Assembly: GCA_015067125.1 (NCBI GenBank)
Contig: SVNB01000001.1
Span: forward strand, 1-58,982
DNA: 58,982 bases
Origin: Oscillospiraceae bacterium
GTDB taxonomy: Bacteria; Bacillota; Clostridia; Oscillospirales; Ruminococcaceae
Direction of reading: 5' to 3'
Below are positions 39,520-47,653 of the stretch, piece by piece. Every line of letters begins with the position of its first letter. Within the stretch, counting starts at the first letter, position 1. A program made the translations under genes and the position numbers. The notes under the pieces are model-generated. The model saw only the letters and a list, made by a program, of their open reading frames with translations. It ran no database searches and was not told the DNA's origin.

Positions 39520-40851
39520 GTGTACCTTCCGAACGAAGTTAAAAAAGCCATATCCATGCTCGAAAAATCCGGTTACGAAGCTTACGCCGTGGGCGGCTGC
39601 GTGCGCGATAGTCTTCTTGGAAAAATTCCGACGGATTATGACGTAACAACCTCCGCATTTCCGGAAGAAACCAAATCCGTTTTTAAAAACGAGCACGTTA
39701 TAGAAACCGGCATAAAGCACGGCACCGTAACGGTGCTCATAAACAATTATCCAATAGAAATAACCACCTTCCGGATAGATAAAAACTATTCCGATAACCG
39801 CCATCCGGATAGCGTGGAATTCACCCGTTCGTTAAAAGAAGATCTTTCCCGGCGTGATTTTACCGTAAACGCCCTTGCCTACAGCGAAAAAACAGGCCTT
39901 GTGGATATGTTCGGCGGCCTTTCGGATATCGAGCACAAAATCATCCGCTGCGTCGGAAGTCCCGATGCTCGTTTTGAGGAAGATGCCCTGCGCATTATGC
40001 GCGGCCTGCGTTTTGCTTCCTGCCTTGGGTTTGATTTGGAAGAAAAAACCGCCGCTTCCATTTACAAAAACCGCGAACTTTTAAAAAACGTAAGCGCAGA
40101 AAGGCTTTTTTCGGAACTTAAAAAACTCATCTGCGGCAAAGATGCCGCAAAAATCCTTGTTGAGCACGCAGAAACTCTTTCCGTGCTCATTCCGGAGCTT
40201 TTGCCGCTTAAAAGCTTTGAACAGCACCACTTCCGCCACGATAAAGACGTTCTTGGCCACACGGCGGCGGTGCTTCAAAACGTTTCGCCTGTGCCCGCCT
40301 TGCGCCTTGCGGCGCTTTTGCACGATATTGCAAAACCCCTTTGCCAGAGTTTTGATGAAAACGGTACTGCTCATTATTTCGGTCACGCACCCCTCAGTGC
40401 TCAGATTGCGGAAGAAATTCTTCTGCGCTTAAAATCCGATAACGAAACCAAAAACGCCGTCTGCCTTCTTATCCGGCATCACGGAGACCGTTTTCCGGCC
40501 GAACCAAAGGCCATAAAGCGTATGCTTTCCAAAATCGGGCCAAAAAGCTTTGATGACCTTATTACGCTTATGCGCGCCGATGACCTTGGCAAACGGCCGG
40601 AATATTACCCCGGCGAAGAATTTTTTCAGAATTACAAAAATATCGCCGCAAAAATAATAGCGGACGAAGAATGTTTTTCTCTTAAAAACCTTGCGCTTAA
40701 CGGCAGGGATTTGATATCCGCCGGCTTTGCCCCGGGACCGGAAATGGGCAGAATCCTTTCCGCCCTGCTCGAAGCCGTTCTGGAAGAAGATCTGCCCAAC
40801 CAAAAAGAAAAACTGCTCGATTACGCCATAAAAAACTTTTTACAAAGATAA
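39520..40851 (+). CDS. cca: CCA-adding tRNA nucleotidyltransferase
   Basis: 443 residues. Nucleotidyltransferase head with YAVGGCVRDSLLG, catalytic Asp pair in TDYDVTTSA, the RRDFTVNALAY motif and the nucleotide-selecting EDALRIMRGLRFA motif. The C-terminal part has an HD domain (LLHDIAKP, then HYFGHAPLSA and HHGDR). It adds or repairs CCA on tRNA. GTG start at 39520 is set by AAAGGAGG. Confidence 0.95.
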   Translation: MYLPNEVKKAISMLEKSGYEAYAVGGCVRDSLLGKIPTDYDVTTSAFPEETKSVFKNEHVIETGIKHGTVTVLINNYPIEITTFRIDKNYSDNRHPDSVEFTRSLKEDLSRRDFTVNALAYSEKTGLVDMFGGLSDIEHKIIRCVGSPDARFEEDALRIMRGLRFASCLGFDLEEKTAASIYKNRELLKNVSAERLFSELKKLICGKDAAKILVEHAETLSVLIPELLPLKSFEQHHFRHDKDVLGHTAAVLQNVSPVPALRLAALLHDIAKPLCQSFDENGTAHYFGHAPLSAQIAEEILLRLKSDNETKNAVCLLIRHHGDRFPAEPKAIKRMLSKIGPKSFDDLITLMRADDLGKRPEYYPGEEFFQNYKNIAAKIIADEECFSLKNLALNGRDLISAGFAPGPEMGRILSALLEAVLEEDLPNQKEKLLDYAIKNFLQR

Positions 40852-40929
40852 AACCTTAAATGTAAAACACTTTTGACAGCGCTTTTTCCGCCCCTGTGAT
40901 AAAATTACAGCCAAGGAGGAATGCCCTTT

Positions 40930-41514
40930 ATGGAAATAGGAAAACAAATAAAAAAATACCGTTCGGAACTTTCACTTTCTCAGGAAGAATTTGCGGATAA
41001 AATCTTTGTTACCCGCCAGACTGTTTCCAACTGGGAAAACGATAAAAGCTATCCGGATATAAACAGCCTTGTGCTGATGAGCAATGTTTTCGGCGTTTCT
41101 CTTGATAATCTTATCAAAGGGGACGTTGATGAAATGAACGAAAAAATCAAAACAGAGGATATCGAATCTCTTAACAAAGAAAACAACTGGCTTACCGCCG
41201 CTTTTATCTGGGATTTTTTTATGCTTGTGCCCATGCTTAAACTTTTCGGCATCTGGGGCGCAGTAATTTTCGGCGTGGTTTTTCTTCTCGGCTTTATCAA
41301 AGCAGTAAAAGTGGAAAAACAAAAAAAGAAGCTGGATATCCAGACCTACAAAGAAATAAACGCCTTTATGGAGGGTAAACGCCTTGACGAAATCGAAAAA
41401 CAGCGCGAAATCGCAAAGCGGCCCTATCAAAAAATCCTTCTTGCCATCGGCTGTGCCGTTGCCGCATTTGTCATCACCTATCTTATGGCCGTGATTTTTA
41501 AACTGGAAATATAA
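40930..41514 (+). CDS. XRE regulator with C-terminal membrane segments
   Basis: 194 residues. Helix-turn-helix at about 3-58 (LSQEEFADKIFVTRQTVSNWEND). After a linker there are hydrophobic segments at about 85-115 and 170-190, so it may be tied to the membrane and sense envelope stress or an antimicrobial. Start at 40930 has AAGGAGG ten bases before it; an ATG at 40921 is too close. The promoter starts with TTGACA near 40873. A terminator follows. Confidence 0.8.
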   Translation: MEIGKQIKKYRSELSLSQEEFADKIFVTRQTVSNWENDKSYPDINSLVLMSNVFGVSLDNLIKGDVDEMNEKIKTEDIESLNKENNWLTAAFIWDFFMLVPMLKLFGIWGAVIFGVVFLLGFIKAVKVEKQKKKLDIQTYKEINAFMEGKRLDEIEKQREIAKRPYQKILLAIGCAVAAFVITYLMAVIFKLEI

Positions 41515-41518
41515 CAAA

Positions 41519-41552
41519 AAAGCACCGCTTTTTTAAGGCGGTGCTTTTATTC
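41519..41552. terminator. Terminator between convergent XRE genes
   Basis: Stem aagcaccgc / gcggtgctt with flanking A and T runs. Confidence 0.8.
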
Positions 41553-41768
41553 TTTTGATCTTGGATAAGGTTTCTTTTCGTCGGTAAGTCCCGCAAGATA
41601 ATCCATGCTTGTATCAAGTGCCTTTGCAATTTTTACACACTGTTCAAAAGTATAATACCTTGTTCCTCGTTCTATTTTTGAATAGTCGCTTTGATCTATT
41701 CCCGTAAGCATCTGCATTTTCACCTGCGTAAACCCACGCTCTTTTCTTAAATCCCTAAGTCTGCTCAT
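41547..41768 (-). CDS. Small XRE-family regulator
   Basis: 73 residues, little more than a helix-turn-helix (RLRDLRKERGFTQVKMQMLTGIDQSDYSKIERG). Start at 41768; a longer frame would pass through its operator region. Inverted arms ATAATAAC/GTTATTAT (41767-41791) flank the start and two copies of TTGACCTATT (41801-41810 and 41826-41835) lie upstream, so self-repression is likely. Confidence 0.75.
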   Translation of the reverse strand: MSRLRDLRKERGFTQVKMQMLTGIDQSDYSKIERGTRYYTFEQCVKIAKALDTSMDYLAGLTDEKKPYPRSKE

Positions 41769-41865
41769 AATAACAACTCTTTTGTTATTATTATGGCAAA
41801 TTGACCTATTGACATTAGGGTTTAATTGACCTATTATGTAAATGATTGCCGGACTTAAAATAAAA

Positions 41866-41888
41866 AACACCGCACAGCGGTGCTTTTA
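41866..41888. terminator. Terminator after the small RHH gene
   Basis: Stem caccgc / gcggtg with A and T tails. Confidence 0.7.
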
Positions 41889-42074
41889 TTTATAAAGTTC
41901 TTCTTCGTTTATAACAATTTCTCCGTTTTCGGATTCATACCTTTTTATGCAATCTTTCGCAAGAAATTCCAGCTGTGCGTTAAGAGATCGCACATTCTGT
42001 TTTGCAATATAAGTAATTTTGTATAAAACTTCCGGTTCAAAACGAATTCCCGTTTGTATTTTGTTGGTTGCCAC
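41886..42074 (-). CDS. Arc/ribbon-helix-helix DNA-binding protein
   Basis: 62 residues. GTG start at 42074 with GAGGTG upstream gives MATNKIQTGIRFEPEVLYKITYIAKQNVRSLNAQL, typical of Arc-like dimers. It is divergent from a second small RHH-like gene and shares an operator region with it. It may be a regulator or an orphan antitoxin. Confidence 0.75.
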   Translation of the reverse strand: MATNKIQTGIRFEPEVLYKITYIAKQNVRSLNAQLEFLAKDCIKRYESENGEIVINEEELYK

Positions 42075-42147
42075 GATAACACCTCGCATATATTATGTTA
42101 TCAGTATATCCAAAAAATTATTGATTTTATACCAACAAAGTGTTATC
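42075..42147. promoter_or_regulatory. Shared operator region with three GATAACA sites
   Basis: GATAACA at 42075-42081 and its complement TGTTATC at 42096-42102 and 42141-42147. The first pair forms an inverted repeat. Such short arrays are usual for ribbon-helix-helix proteins. Confidence 0.6.
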
Positions 42148-42171
42148 ATTTTTACAAAAGAAGGTGTTTTT

Positions 42172-42390
42172 TTGCACGGCTTTGATGATTATGTTACTTT
42201 TTGCGATGGCTCACAGCTTGAAGATAAAGAAATAACCCTTTTGCTTTCTCCGGATATCTCTTTTCGGCTGGAAATCCTTGCAAAACAAAAAGGTCTTTCG
42301 CTTTCCCAATATATCCTTTGCATTCTTTCAGAACACGCCCAAAAACATATTCCAAATAACAAGGATTGCTTAAAAAAATATTTCAAATAA
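42172..42390 (+). CDS. Small RHH-like protein, divergent partner
   Basis: 72 residues. TTG start at 42172 after AAGAAGGTG. The centre ITLLLSPDISFRLEILAKQKGLSLSQYILCIL fits a strand followed by two helices, as in CopG/Arc proteins. It ends at a strong terminator. No toxin gene is next to it. Confidence 0.6.
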   Translation: MHGFDDYVTFCDGSQLEDKEITLLLSPDISFRLEILAKQKGLSLSQYILCILSEHAQKHIPNNKDCLKKYFK

Positions 42391-42392
42391 AA

Positions 42393-42427
42393 AACAGAGA
42401 AGCTTTTAAAAGCTCCTCTGTTTTTAT
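42393..42427. terminator. Terminator between RHH gene and rex
   Basis: Stem acagag-a-agctttt / aaaagct-c-ctctgt with flanking A and T runs, usable in both directions. Confidence 0.75.
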
Positions 42428-42438
42428 TTATGTTGATT

Positions 42439-43083
42439 TTATTTTTTTGCGGTGTTTTTCTCGTTCATGCGGAAGGAAAGGGTAAGCAGGCTGTCGCTTA
42501 AATGCACGTTGTGCACTTCCACCTCTTCGGTAGAGCGAAGGTCCACAGGGGCAAAGTTCCATACGCCCTTTACTCCGCCTTTTATGGATTTTTCAAGAAT
42601 TTCTTCCGCAACTCCTGCCGGGGTGGTTATTACAACAATATCCACTTTGTTCGTTTCAAGGTATTCTTCAAGCGAAGTTACGTTAAGAATCGGAATACCG
42701 CAAATCTGCATGCCATCAAACATAAGGTTGTTGTCAAAAACAGCATCAATAAAAAATCCGTCGGTATTAAAATCTTTAAAACTGATTATCGCCCTGCCCA
42801 GGTTTCCTGCGCCGATAACGATCATATGATGTTTTTCTTTAATTCCCAAAAGACCGGAAAGCCAGTCTTTAAGAGTATCCAGATGATAGTTTTCAACACC
42901 GCCGCAGGTAAAAAAGTCCTGACGGACCTGTGCGCTTGTGTTGCCGATTTTTTTAGCAAGCTCGCTGGAAGTTACAGTTTGTTTGCCCTCTGCAAGCATA
43001 ATGCAAACGTGGCGGTAATATGCCGGAAGACGTCTTGCAAGAGCATCGGAAAACTGTTTTTTATCAAGAGCTTTATTTCCCAT
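42439..43083 (-). CDS. rex: Redox-sensing transcriptional repressor Rex
   Basis: 214 residues. N-terminal winged helix (TVTSSELAKKIGNTSAQVRQDF) and a Rossmann domain with GAGNLGRAI; the VFDNN and TTPAGVAEEI segments are also typical. Rex senses NADH/NAD+ and represses fermentation genes. AGGAGG precedes the start by 7 bases. No Rex-type operator (TTGTTAA...TTAACAA) was found near it. Confidence 0.95.
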   Translation of the reverse strand: MGNKALDKKQFSDALARRLPAYYRHVCIMLAEGKQTVTSSELAKKIGNTSAQVRQDFFTCGGVENYHLDTLKDWLSGLLGIKEKHHMIVIGAGNLGRAIISFKDFNTDGFFIDAVFDNNLMFDGMQICGIPILNVTSLEEYLETNKVDIVVITTPAGVAEEILEKSIKGGVKGVWNFAPVDLRSTEEVEVHNVHLSDSLLTLSFRMNEKNTAKK

Positions 43084-43138
43084 GATGATCCTCCTTGGCG
43101 GGAACGCCGCTCAGAATAGTGCGTAATTATATGGATAT

Positions 43139-43200
43139 ATTATATATTTAAAATTCTTCTTTTGCAATAACCAAAATGTCAAAAATGTATCATTTTTGAC
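43139..43200 (-). promoter_or_regulatory. Promoter of rex with an upstream perfect dyad
   Basis: Minus-strand TTGCAA (43162-43167), 17-bp spacer, TATAAT (43139-43144). Just upstream is a perfect 10-bp inverted repeat GTCAAAAATG / CATTTTTGAC with a 3-nt centre (43178-43200). Confidence 0.5.
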
Positions 43201-43490
43201 GATTTTTTAATCATTTTATGGCATTTTTTACAGAAAACCGGCAAAATACCTGCTTATGTTTCAGTCAGAAACAATTGTTTTTCGCCCTTGTTATTTTGGC
43301 AGCAGCATCTTCTTTGCCCGGATATTCCGAATAAAATCAAAATTTGTGTATTTATACATTTTATTCTGCATATTCAAAAACAGCCGAAGCAAAGCTCTAT
43401 TATATGTATTTATTATAATATCCGGCAAATATCCGTCATGTTGCACAAAACACACGGCAAAGTGTTAAGCGTTATGGTCAAAAGGTAAAA
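43201..43490. other. Intergenic, no gene seen
   Basis: AT-rich sequence between rex and the amino-acid transporter. A 70-codon plus frame at 43256-43468 has no ribosome site and no recognisable pattern. Confidence 0.5.
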
Positions 43491-43544
43491 ACGCATAAAT
43501 ATTCACAAAAAGGGGTTGACAATGAATATTTATGCGTGTATAAT
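43491..43544 (+). promoter_or_regulatory. Promoter with ARG-box-like inverted repeat
   Basis: TTGACA (43516-43521), 17-bp spacer, TATAAT (43539-43544). ACGCATAAATATTCA (43491-43505) and its exact complement (43523-43537) flank the -35 and fill the spacer. GCATAAATATTCA closely resembles ArgR/AhrC boxes, so arginine-dependent repression is likely. Confidence 0.7.
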
Positions 43545-43607
43545 GCAAACATAGCCAATGATCAATGACTTCAAAATTTAAATTTCTAAATTAGTGAGGT
43601 AATTAAA

Positions 43608-44456
43608 ATGAAAAAGATCGTATCCCTTATCCTTGTACTTTGCATGATGTTCGCATTTGCCGGCTGCGGCGCTTCCGAAAAAGAAGTTCTTAAAGTTGCT
43701 CTTTCTCCGGACTTCGCTCCGATGGAATTTGTTGACGTTTCCAAATCCGGCCAGGATTCCTATGTTGGCTTTGACGTAACCCTTGCAAAATTTATTGCAG
43801 AAGAACTTGGCAAAGAACTCGAAATCGTTCCTATGAGCTTTAACGCCTGCCAGGTTGCGGTAGAAACCAAATCCGTAGATATGTCCATTTCCGGTTTCAG
43901 CTGGACCGAACAGCGCGCAGAAAACTACAACCTTTCCGATTATTACTACGCAGGTGATAACGAAACCGAACAGGTTATCGTAACCACCAAAGAAAACGAA
44001 GGCAAATTTACTTCCGCAGCAGATTTTTCCGGACTTAAAGTTGCAGCACAGACCGCTTCTCTTCAGCTTGACCTTTGCAAATCCCAGCTTCCCGAAGACT
44101 GCGAAATCGTTGAAGTAGGCGACCTTACCACCGCATTCCTTCAGCTTAAAAACGGCGACTTTGATGCACTTGCACTTGCAACCGGCAACGCAGAAGTATT
44201 CATCGCAAACAACCCCGATGACGTTGCAATGTCCGGCTTCATCTTCGAAGTTGACCCCAAATACACCGCAAACGTAATCCTCCTCAACAAAGATTCCGAT
44301 GAACTTCTTGCACAGGTAAACGAAATCCTTGCAAAAGCTTATGATGCAGGCTACTACGACGTATGGTACGAAGAAGCTCTTGCTCTTGCAGAGGGCGAAA
44401 ACGCAGCAGATATTTCTTACGATGACGAAGGTAACGTCGCAACCGATGAAGGCTGA
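43608..44456 (+). CDS. Amino-acid ABC transporter substrate-binding lipoprotein
   Basis: 282 residues. Lipoprotein signal peptide with lipobox FAGC. Family 3 binding protein: LKVALSPDFAPMEF at the front, GFDVTLAKFIAEELG, and the MSISGFSWTEQRAENY segment. It delivers a polar amino acid to the permease; ARG-box-like promoter elements suggest a basic amino acid. The protein is read from a strong promoter and is followed by a hairpin before the permease, which should make it more abundant. Confidence 0.92.
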   Translation: MKKIVSLILVLCMMFAFAGCGASEKEVLKVALSPDFAPMEFVDVSKSGQDSYVGFDVTLAKFIAEELGKELEIVPMSFNACQVAVETKSVDMSISGFSWTEQRAENYNLSDYYYAGDNETEQVIVTTKENEGKFTSAADFSGLKVAAQTASLQLDLCKSQLPEDCEIVEVGDLTTAFLQLKNGDFDALALATGNAEVFIANNPDDVAMSGFIFEVDPKYTANVILLNKDSDELLAQVNEILAKAYDAGYYDVWYEEALALAEGENAADISYDDEGNVATDEG

Positions 44457-44479
44457 TTAACGTAAATCATTGATCAAAC

Positions 44480-44515
44480 AGCAGGGCGAGAAAAAAACTT
44501 CCCGCCCTGCTTTTC
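44480..44515 (+). terminator. Stem-loop between binding protein and permease
   Basis: Stem agcagggcg / cgccctgct followed by TTTTCC. Probably a partial terminator that sets a higher level of the binding protein. Confidence 0.6.
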
Positions 44516-44547
44516 CGCTTGATTAACCCATGGAGGTACATAAATAA

Positions 44548-45276
44548 ATGATAGAAAATATAATTAGACTTATCCGGGATTACTGGCAGATCTTTATTTT
44601 CGAAGGTCTTCGCTATACCCTTATTCTTTCCGCCATAGCGGTATTCTTCGGCGTTATTTTCGGCGCGTTTATCGCTTTGGGAAGAATGTCCAACATTAAA
44701 CCTTTTAAAAAACTCAACAAAAACAAAAAGAAAAAAGGCTTTATCCACTGGCTTGCGGAATGGAACCCCATCAGCTGGATCTGCATGATTTATATAGAAG
44801 TTATCCGCGGAACTCCTCTTCTTCTTCAGCTTTATCTTTTCGTTTTCGGTCTTCCCAAAATCATTCCGGTTGATGCCGGAAACTTCTTCTGGGTATCTGT
44901 TGCGCTTGCCTGCAATAGTGCCGCATACGTTTCCGAACTTTTCCGCAGCGGTATCCAGGCAGTGGATAAAGGCCAGACCGAAGCCGCCCGTTCCCTTGGT
45001 ATGAACAAAACCCAGACCATGATAAAAGTCATAATGCCCCAGGCTATCAAAAACATTCTTCCGGCAATCGGTAACGAATTTATCGCAATCACCAAAGAAA
45101 CTTCCATGGCTTCCACCTTCTTTATCGGCGACCTTATGACCTCTTATCTTAAAGTTAACGGCCAGACCTATCTTGCATTGGAAATTCTTATTATCGTCGG
45201 CGCAATTTACCTTGCTGTAACTTTCGTCCTCAGCAAACTTGTTCTTGCCTATGAAAGGAGACTTAACAGCAAATGA
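44548..45276 (+). CDS. Amino-acid ABC transporter permease (HisM/GlnP family)
   Basis: 242 residues, with about five membrane segments and the family motifs YIEVIRGTPLLLQL and the EAA loop EAARSLGMNKTQTMIKVIMPQAI. Its end overlaps the ATPase gene by 4 bases. Confidence 0.93.
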   Translation: MIENIIRLIRDYWQIFIFEGLRYTLILSAIAVFFGVIFGAFIALGRMSNIKPFKKLNKNKKKKGFIHWLAEWNPISWICMIYIEVIRGTPLLLQLYLFVFGLPKIIPVDAGNFFWVSVALACNSAAYVSELFRSGIQAVDKGQTEAARSLGMNKTQTMIKVIMPQAIKNILPAIGNEFIAITKETSMASTFFIGDLMTSYLKVNGQTYLALEILIIVGAIYLAVTFVLSKLVLAYERRLNSK

Positions 45277-45998
45277 TCCAGACTATTGATCTTTATAAAA
45301 GCTTTGGCGACCTTCAGGTCCTTAAAGGTATAAACGAACACGTCGCACCCCAGGAGGTTATCTCCATCATCGGACCTTCCGGCGGCGGCAAATCCACATT
45401 TCTTCGCTGCCTCAACATGCTCGAAACTCCCGATTCCGGAAGCATCATCTTCGAGGGTGTTGATATCACCAGCGAAAAAGTCGATATCGATCTTCACAGA
45501 CAAAAAATGGGAATGGTTTTCCAGCATTTCAACGTTTTTCCGCACCTTTCCGTTCTTGAAAACGTAACTCTTGCCCCCACCGTTGTAAAGAAAATCGCGA
45601 AAAACGAAGCCAACGAACAGGCAATGGAGCTTCTTAACCGAGTAGGTCTTGCAGACAAAGCGATGGAAAGCGCCACCAGCCTTTCCGGCGGTCAGAAACA
45701 GCGTCTTGCAATCGTTCGTGCTCTTGCAATGGAACCGGACGTTATGCTTTTTGACGAACCCACCTCTGCCCTTGACCCCGAAATGGTCGGGGAGGTTCTG
45801 GACGTTATCAAAGGCCTTGTTAAAAACGGCATGACTTCCGTCATCGTAACCCACGAAATGGGCTTTGCAAAAGAAGTAAGCGACCGCGTTGTTTTTATCG
45901 ACGGCGGCATCGTTGCGGAAGAAGGAACTCCGGACGAGGTTTTCAATCATCCCCAGAACCCCAGAACAAAAGACTTCCTCAGCAAAGTTTTGTATTGA
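45273..45998 (+). CDS. Amino-acid ABC transporter ATPase (GlnQ family)
   Basis: 241 residues. Walker A GPSGGGKST, Q loop in MVFQHFNVFPH, signature LSGGQKQR, Walker B VMLFDEPTSALD, and switch His in VTHEM. It drives uptake through the permease encoded just before it. Confidence 0.95.
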   Translation: MIQTIDLYKSFGDLQVLKGINEHVAPQEVISIIGPSGGGKSTFLRCLNMLETPDSGSIIFEGVDITSEKVDIDLHRQKMGMVFQHFNVFPHLSVLENVTLAPTVVKKIAKNEANEQAMELLNRVGLADKAMESATSLSGGQKQRLAIVRALAMEPDVMLFDEPTSALDPEMVGEVLDVIKGLVKNGMTSVIVTHEMGFAKEVSDRVVFIDGGIVAEEGTPDEVFNHPQNPRTKDFLSKVLY

Positions 45999-46010
45999 TT
46001 TTTCCCGTAA

Positions 46011-46045
46011 CGGGCGACCATTGCGGTCGCCCGTTTTTCTTTTTT
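46011..46045 (+). terminator. Terminator of the amino-acid transporter operon
   Basis: Stem cgggcgacc / ggtcgcccg with a 5-nt loop, then TTTTTCTTTTTT. Confidence 0.88.
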
Positions 46046-46062
46046 GAAAGGAGCGCCTTTTC

Positions 46063-47511
46063 ATGGATAAAAAAGAACTTTATGCGTATATAGAAGAAAA
46101 CAAAGGGATTTTCGAGGAACTTTCCGATACCATCTGGGAATGTGCCGAAATCTCTCTTAAAGAACATAAATCCGCCGAGGCTTATAAGGCCCTTCTTGCA
46201 AAGCTCGGCTTTAAAGTAGAAACCGGCCTTGCCGGAGTTGAAACCGCTTTTTCCGGAACTTACGGAAGCGGAAGACCCATTATCGGTATTCTTGGTGAAT
46301 TTGATGCCCTTTCCGGACTTTCTCAAAAAGCCGGAAAAACCGTTCACGATGAACTCATTGTCGGCGGAAGCGGTCACGGATGCGGCCACAACCTTCTTGG
46401 CGCAGGTTCGCTTGCGGCAGCCTACGGCGTAAAAAAATACCTTGAAGAAAAAGGCGAAGGCAGCGGTACCGTTATTTTCTATGGCTGTCCCGGTGAAGAA
46501 GGCGGCGCAGGCAAAGCCTTTATGGCAAAACAGGGCCTTTTCTATAATCTTGATGCCGCCCTTACCTGGCACCCGGACGATTCCAACCAGGTAACCAGCG
46601 GTTCCTACCTTGCCTGCGTGCAGGTGGAATATAAATTTGAAGGTATCGCCGCCCACGCGGCCGGCTGTCCTCATATGGGCAGAAGCGCCCTTGACGCTGT
46701 GGAACTTATGAACATCGGCGTGCAGTTCCTGCGCGAACACATGCCCGTAAGCGACCGTATCCACTATTCCATCACCGATGCCGGCGGCATTTCTCCAAAC
46801 GTTGTTCAGCCCACAGCCCAGGTGCTTTATATGGTCCGTTCCGATACCGTCGCAAAGGTAAAAAATCTTCTTGCAAGGGTCGAAGATATTGCAAAAGGCG
46901 CCGCTCTTATGACCGGCACAAAGCTTAAACGCCGCTTTATCGATGGCACCGCCGACATTGTGCCCAACTCCGTTCTTGAAAAAGCCATGTTCAAAAACTT
47001 CGAAGCAATCGAACTTCCGGAATATACCGAAGAAGAACTTGCCTTTGCCGCGGAACTTAAAAACACCTACGAAACCGAAAATCTTCCCGGTTTCGCCTCT
47101 ATGTTCGATGCCGGCATCGCCGCCTTTGTTGACGAAAAAACAAGCGGCGGAACAAAAGCGCAAAACGATTTTCTTATGCCCCTTTTCCACAGCGAAGTTA
47201 CCCTTCCCGGTTCCACCGATGTAGGCGACGTAAGCTGGCAGACTCCCACAGCGCAGATAAACACCGCCACCTGGACCAGCGGAATTCCCGGTCACAGCTG
47301 GCAGGTGGTTTCCATGGGCAAATCCTCCATTGCCAAAAAAGGTATGAACCTTGCGGCAAAAGTAATTGCCGCAACCGCGGTGGATCTTTTCGAAAATCCG
47401 GAGCTTCTTGCAGCGGCAAAAGCGGAATTTGCCGAAAAAACCAAATCCGGTTTCGTAAGTCCCATCGAAGACGGCGCGGTTCCCGCCATAGCAGGCGAAA
47501 AAATTCTTTGA
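46063..47511 (+). CDS. M20 family amidohydrolase (AbgB-like)
   Basis: 482 residues. Metal-binding motifs: GSGHGCGHNLLG (the GHGCGHN of the family), GCPGEEGGAGKAFM with the catalytic Glu pair, and later DHPD-like TWHPDD. It resembles AbgB of p-aminobenzoyl-glutamate use and other N-acyl amino acid hydrolases, so it probably releases an amino acid from an amide. Ribosome site GAAAGGAG. It lies between the transporter operon and the MerR gene, with terminators on both sides. Confidence 0.88.
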   Translation: MDKKELYAYIEENKGIFEELSDTIWECAEISLKEHKSAEAYKALLAKLGFKVETGLAGVETAFSGTYGSGRPIIGILGEFDALSGLSQKAGKTVHDELIVGGSGHGCGHNLLGAGSLAAAYGVKKYLEEKGEGSGTVIFYGCPGEEGGAGKAFMAKQGLFYNLDAALTWHPDDSNQVTSGSYLACVQVEYKFEGIAAHAAGCPHMGRSALDAVELMNIGVQFLREHMPVSDRIHYSITDAGGISPNVVQPTAQVLYMVRSDTVAKVKNLLARVEDIAKGAALMTGTKLKRRFIDGTADIVPNSVLEKAMFKNFEAIELPEYTEEELAFAAELKNTYETENLPGFASMFDAGIAAFVDEKTSGGTKAQNDFLMPLFHSEVTLPGSTDVGDVSWQTPTAQINTATWTSGIPGHSWQVVSMGKSSIAKKGMNLAAKVIAATAVDLFENPELLAAAKAEFAEKTKSGFVSPIEDGAVPAIAGEKIL

Positions 47512-47529
47512 TATAAAAAACAGCCAAAG

Positions 47530-47558
47530 GCGGTGCAGCAAAAACTGCACCGCTTTTT
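47530..47558 (+). terminator. Terminator of the M20 gene
   Basis: Stem gcggtgcag / ctgcaccgc followed by TTTTTC. Confidence 0.85.
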
Positions 47559-47612
47559 CTCTTGAAAATTTCCAAAAATATGTTAATATGATAACAGATA
47601 GTAAAATCTTCA

Positions 47613-47639
47613 AAAACTCTAAACCAGGTATAGAGTTTT
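47613..47639 (+). promoter_or_regulatory. MerR-type operator before the MerR gene
   Basis: AAAACTCTA (47613-47621) and TAGAGTTTT (47631-47639) form a dyad. Its core ACTCT-N11-AGAGT matches the dyad in the promoter at 48511-48541. Confidence 0.65.
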
Positions 47640-47653
47640 GGAAAGGCGGTATT

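Noticed and set aside
43256..43468. 70-codon ORF between rex and the amino-acid transporter
   Set aside because: No ribosome site and no recognisable pattern; AT-rich spacer.
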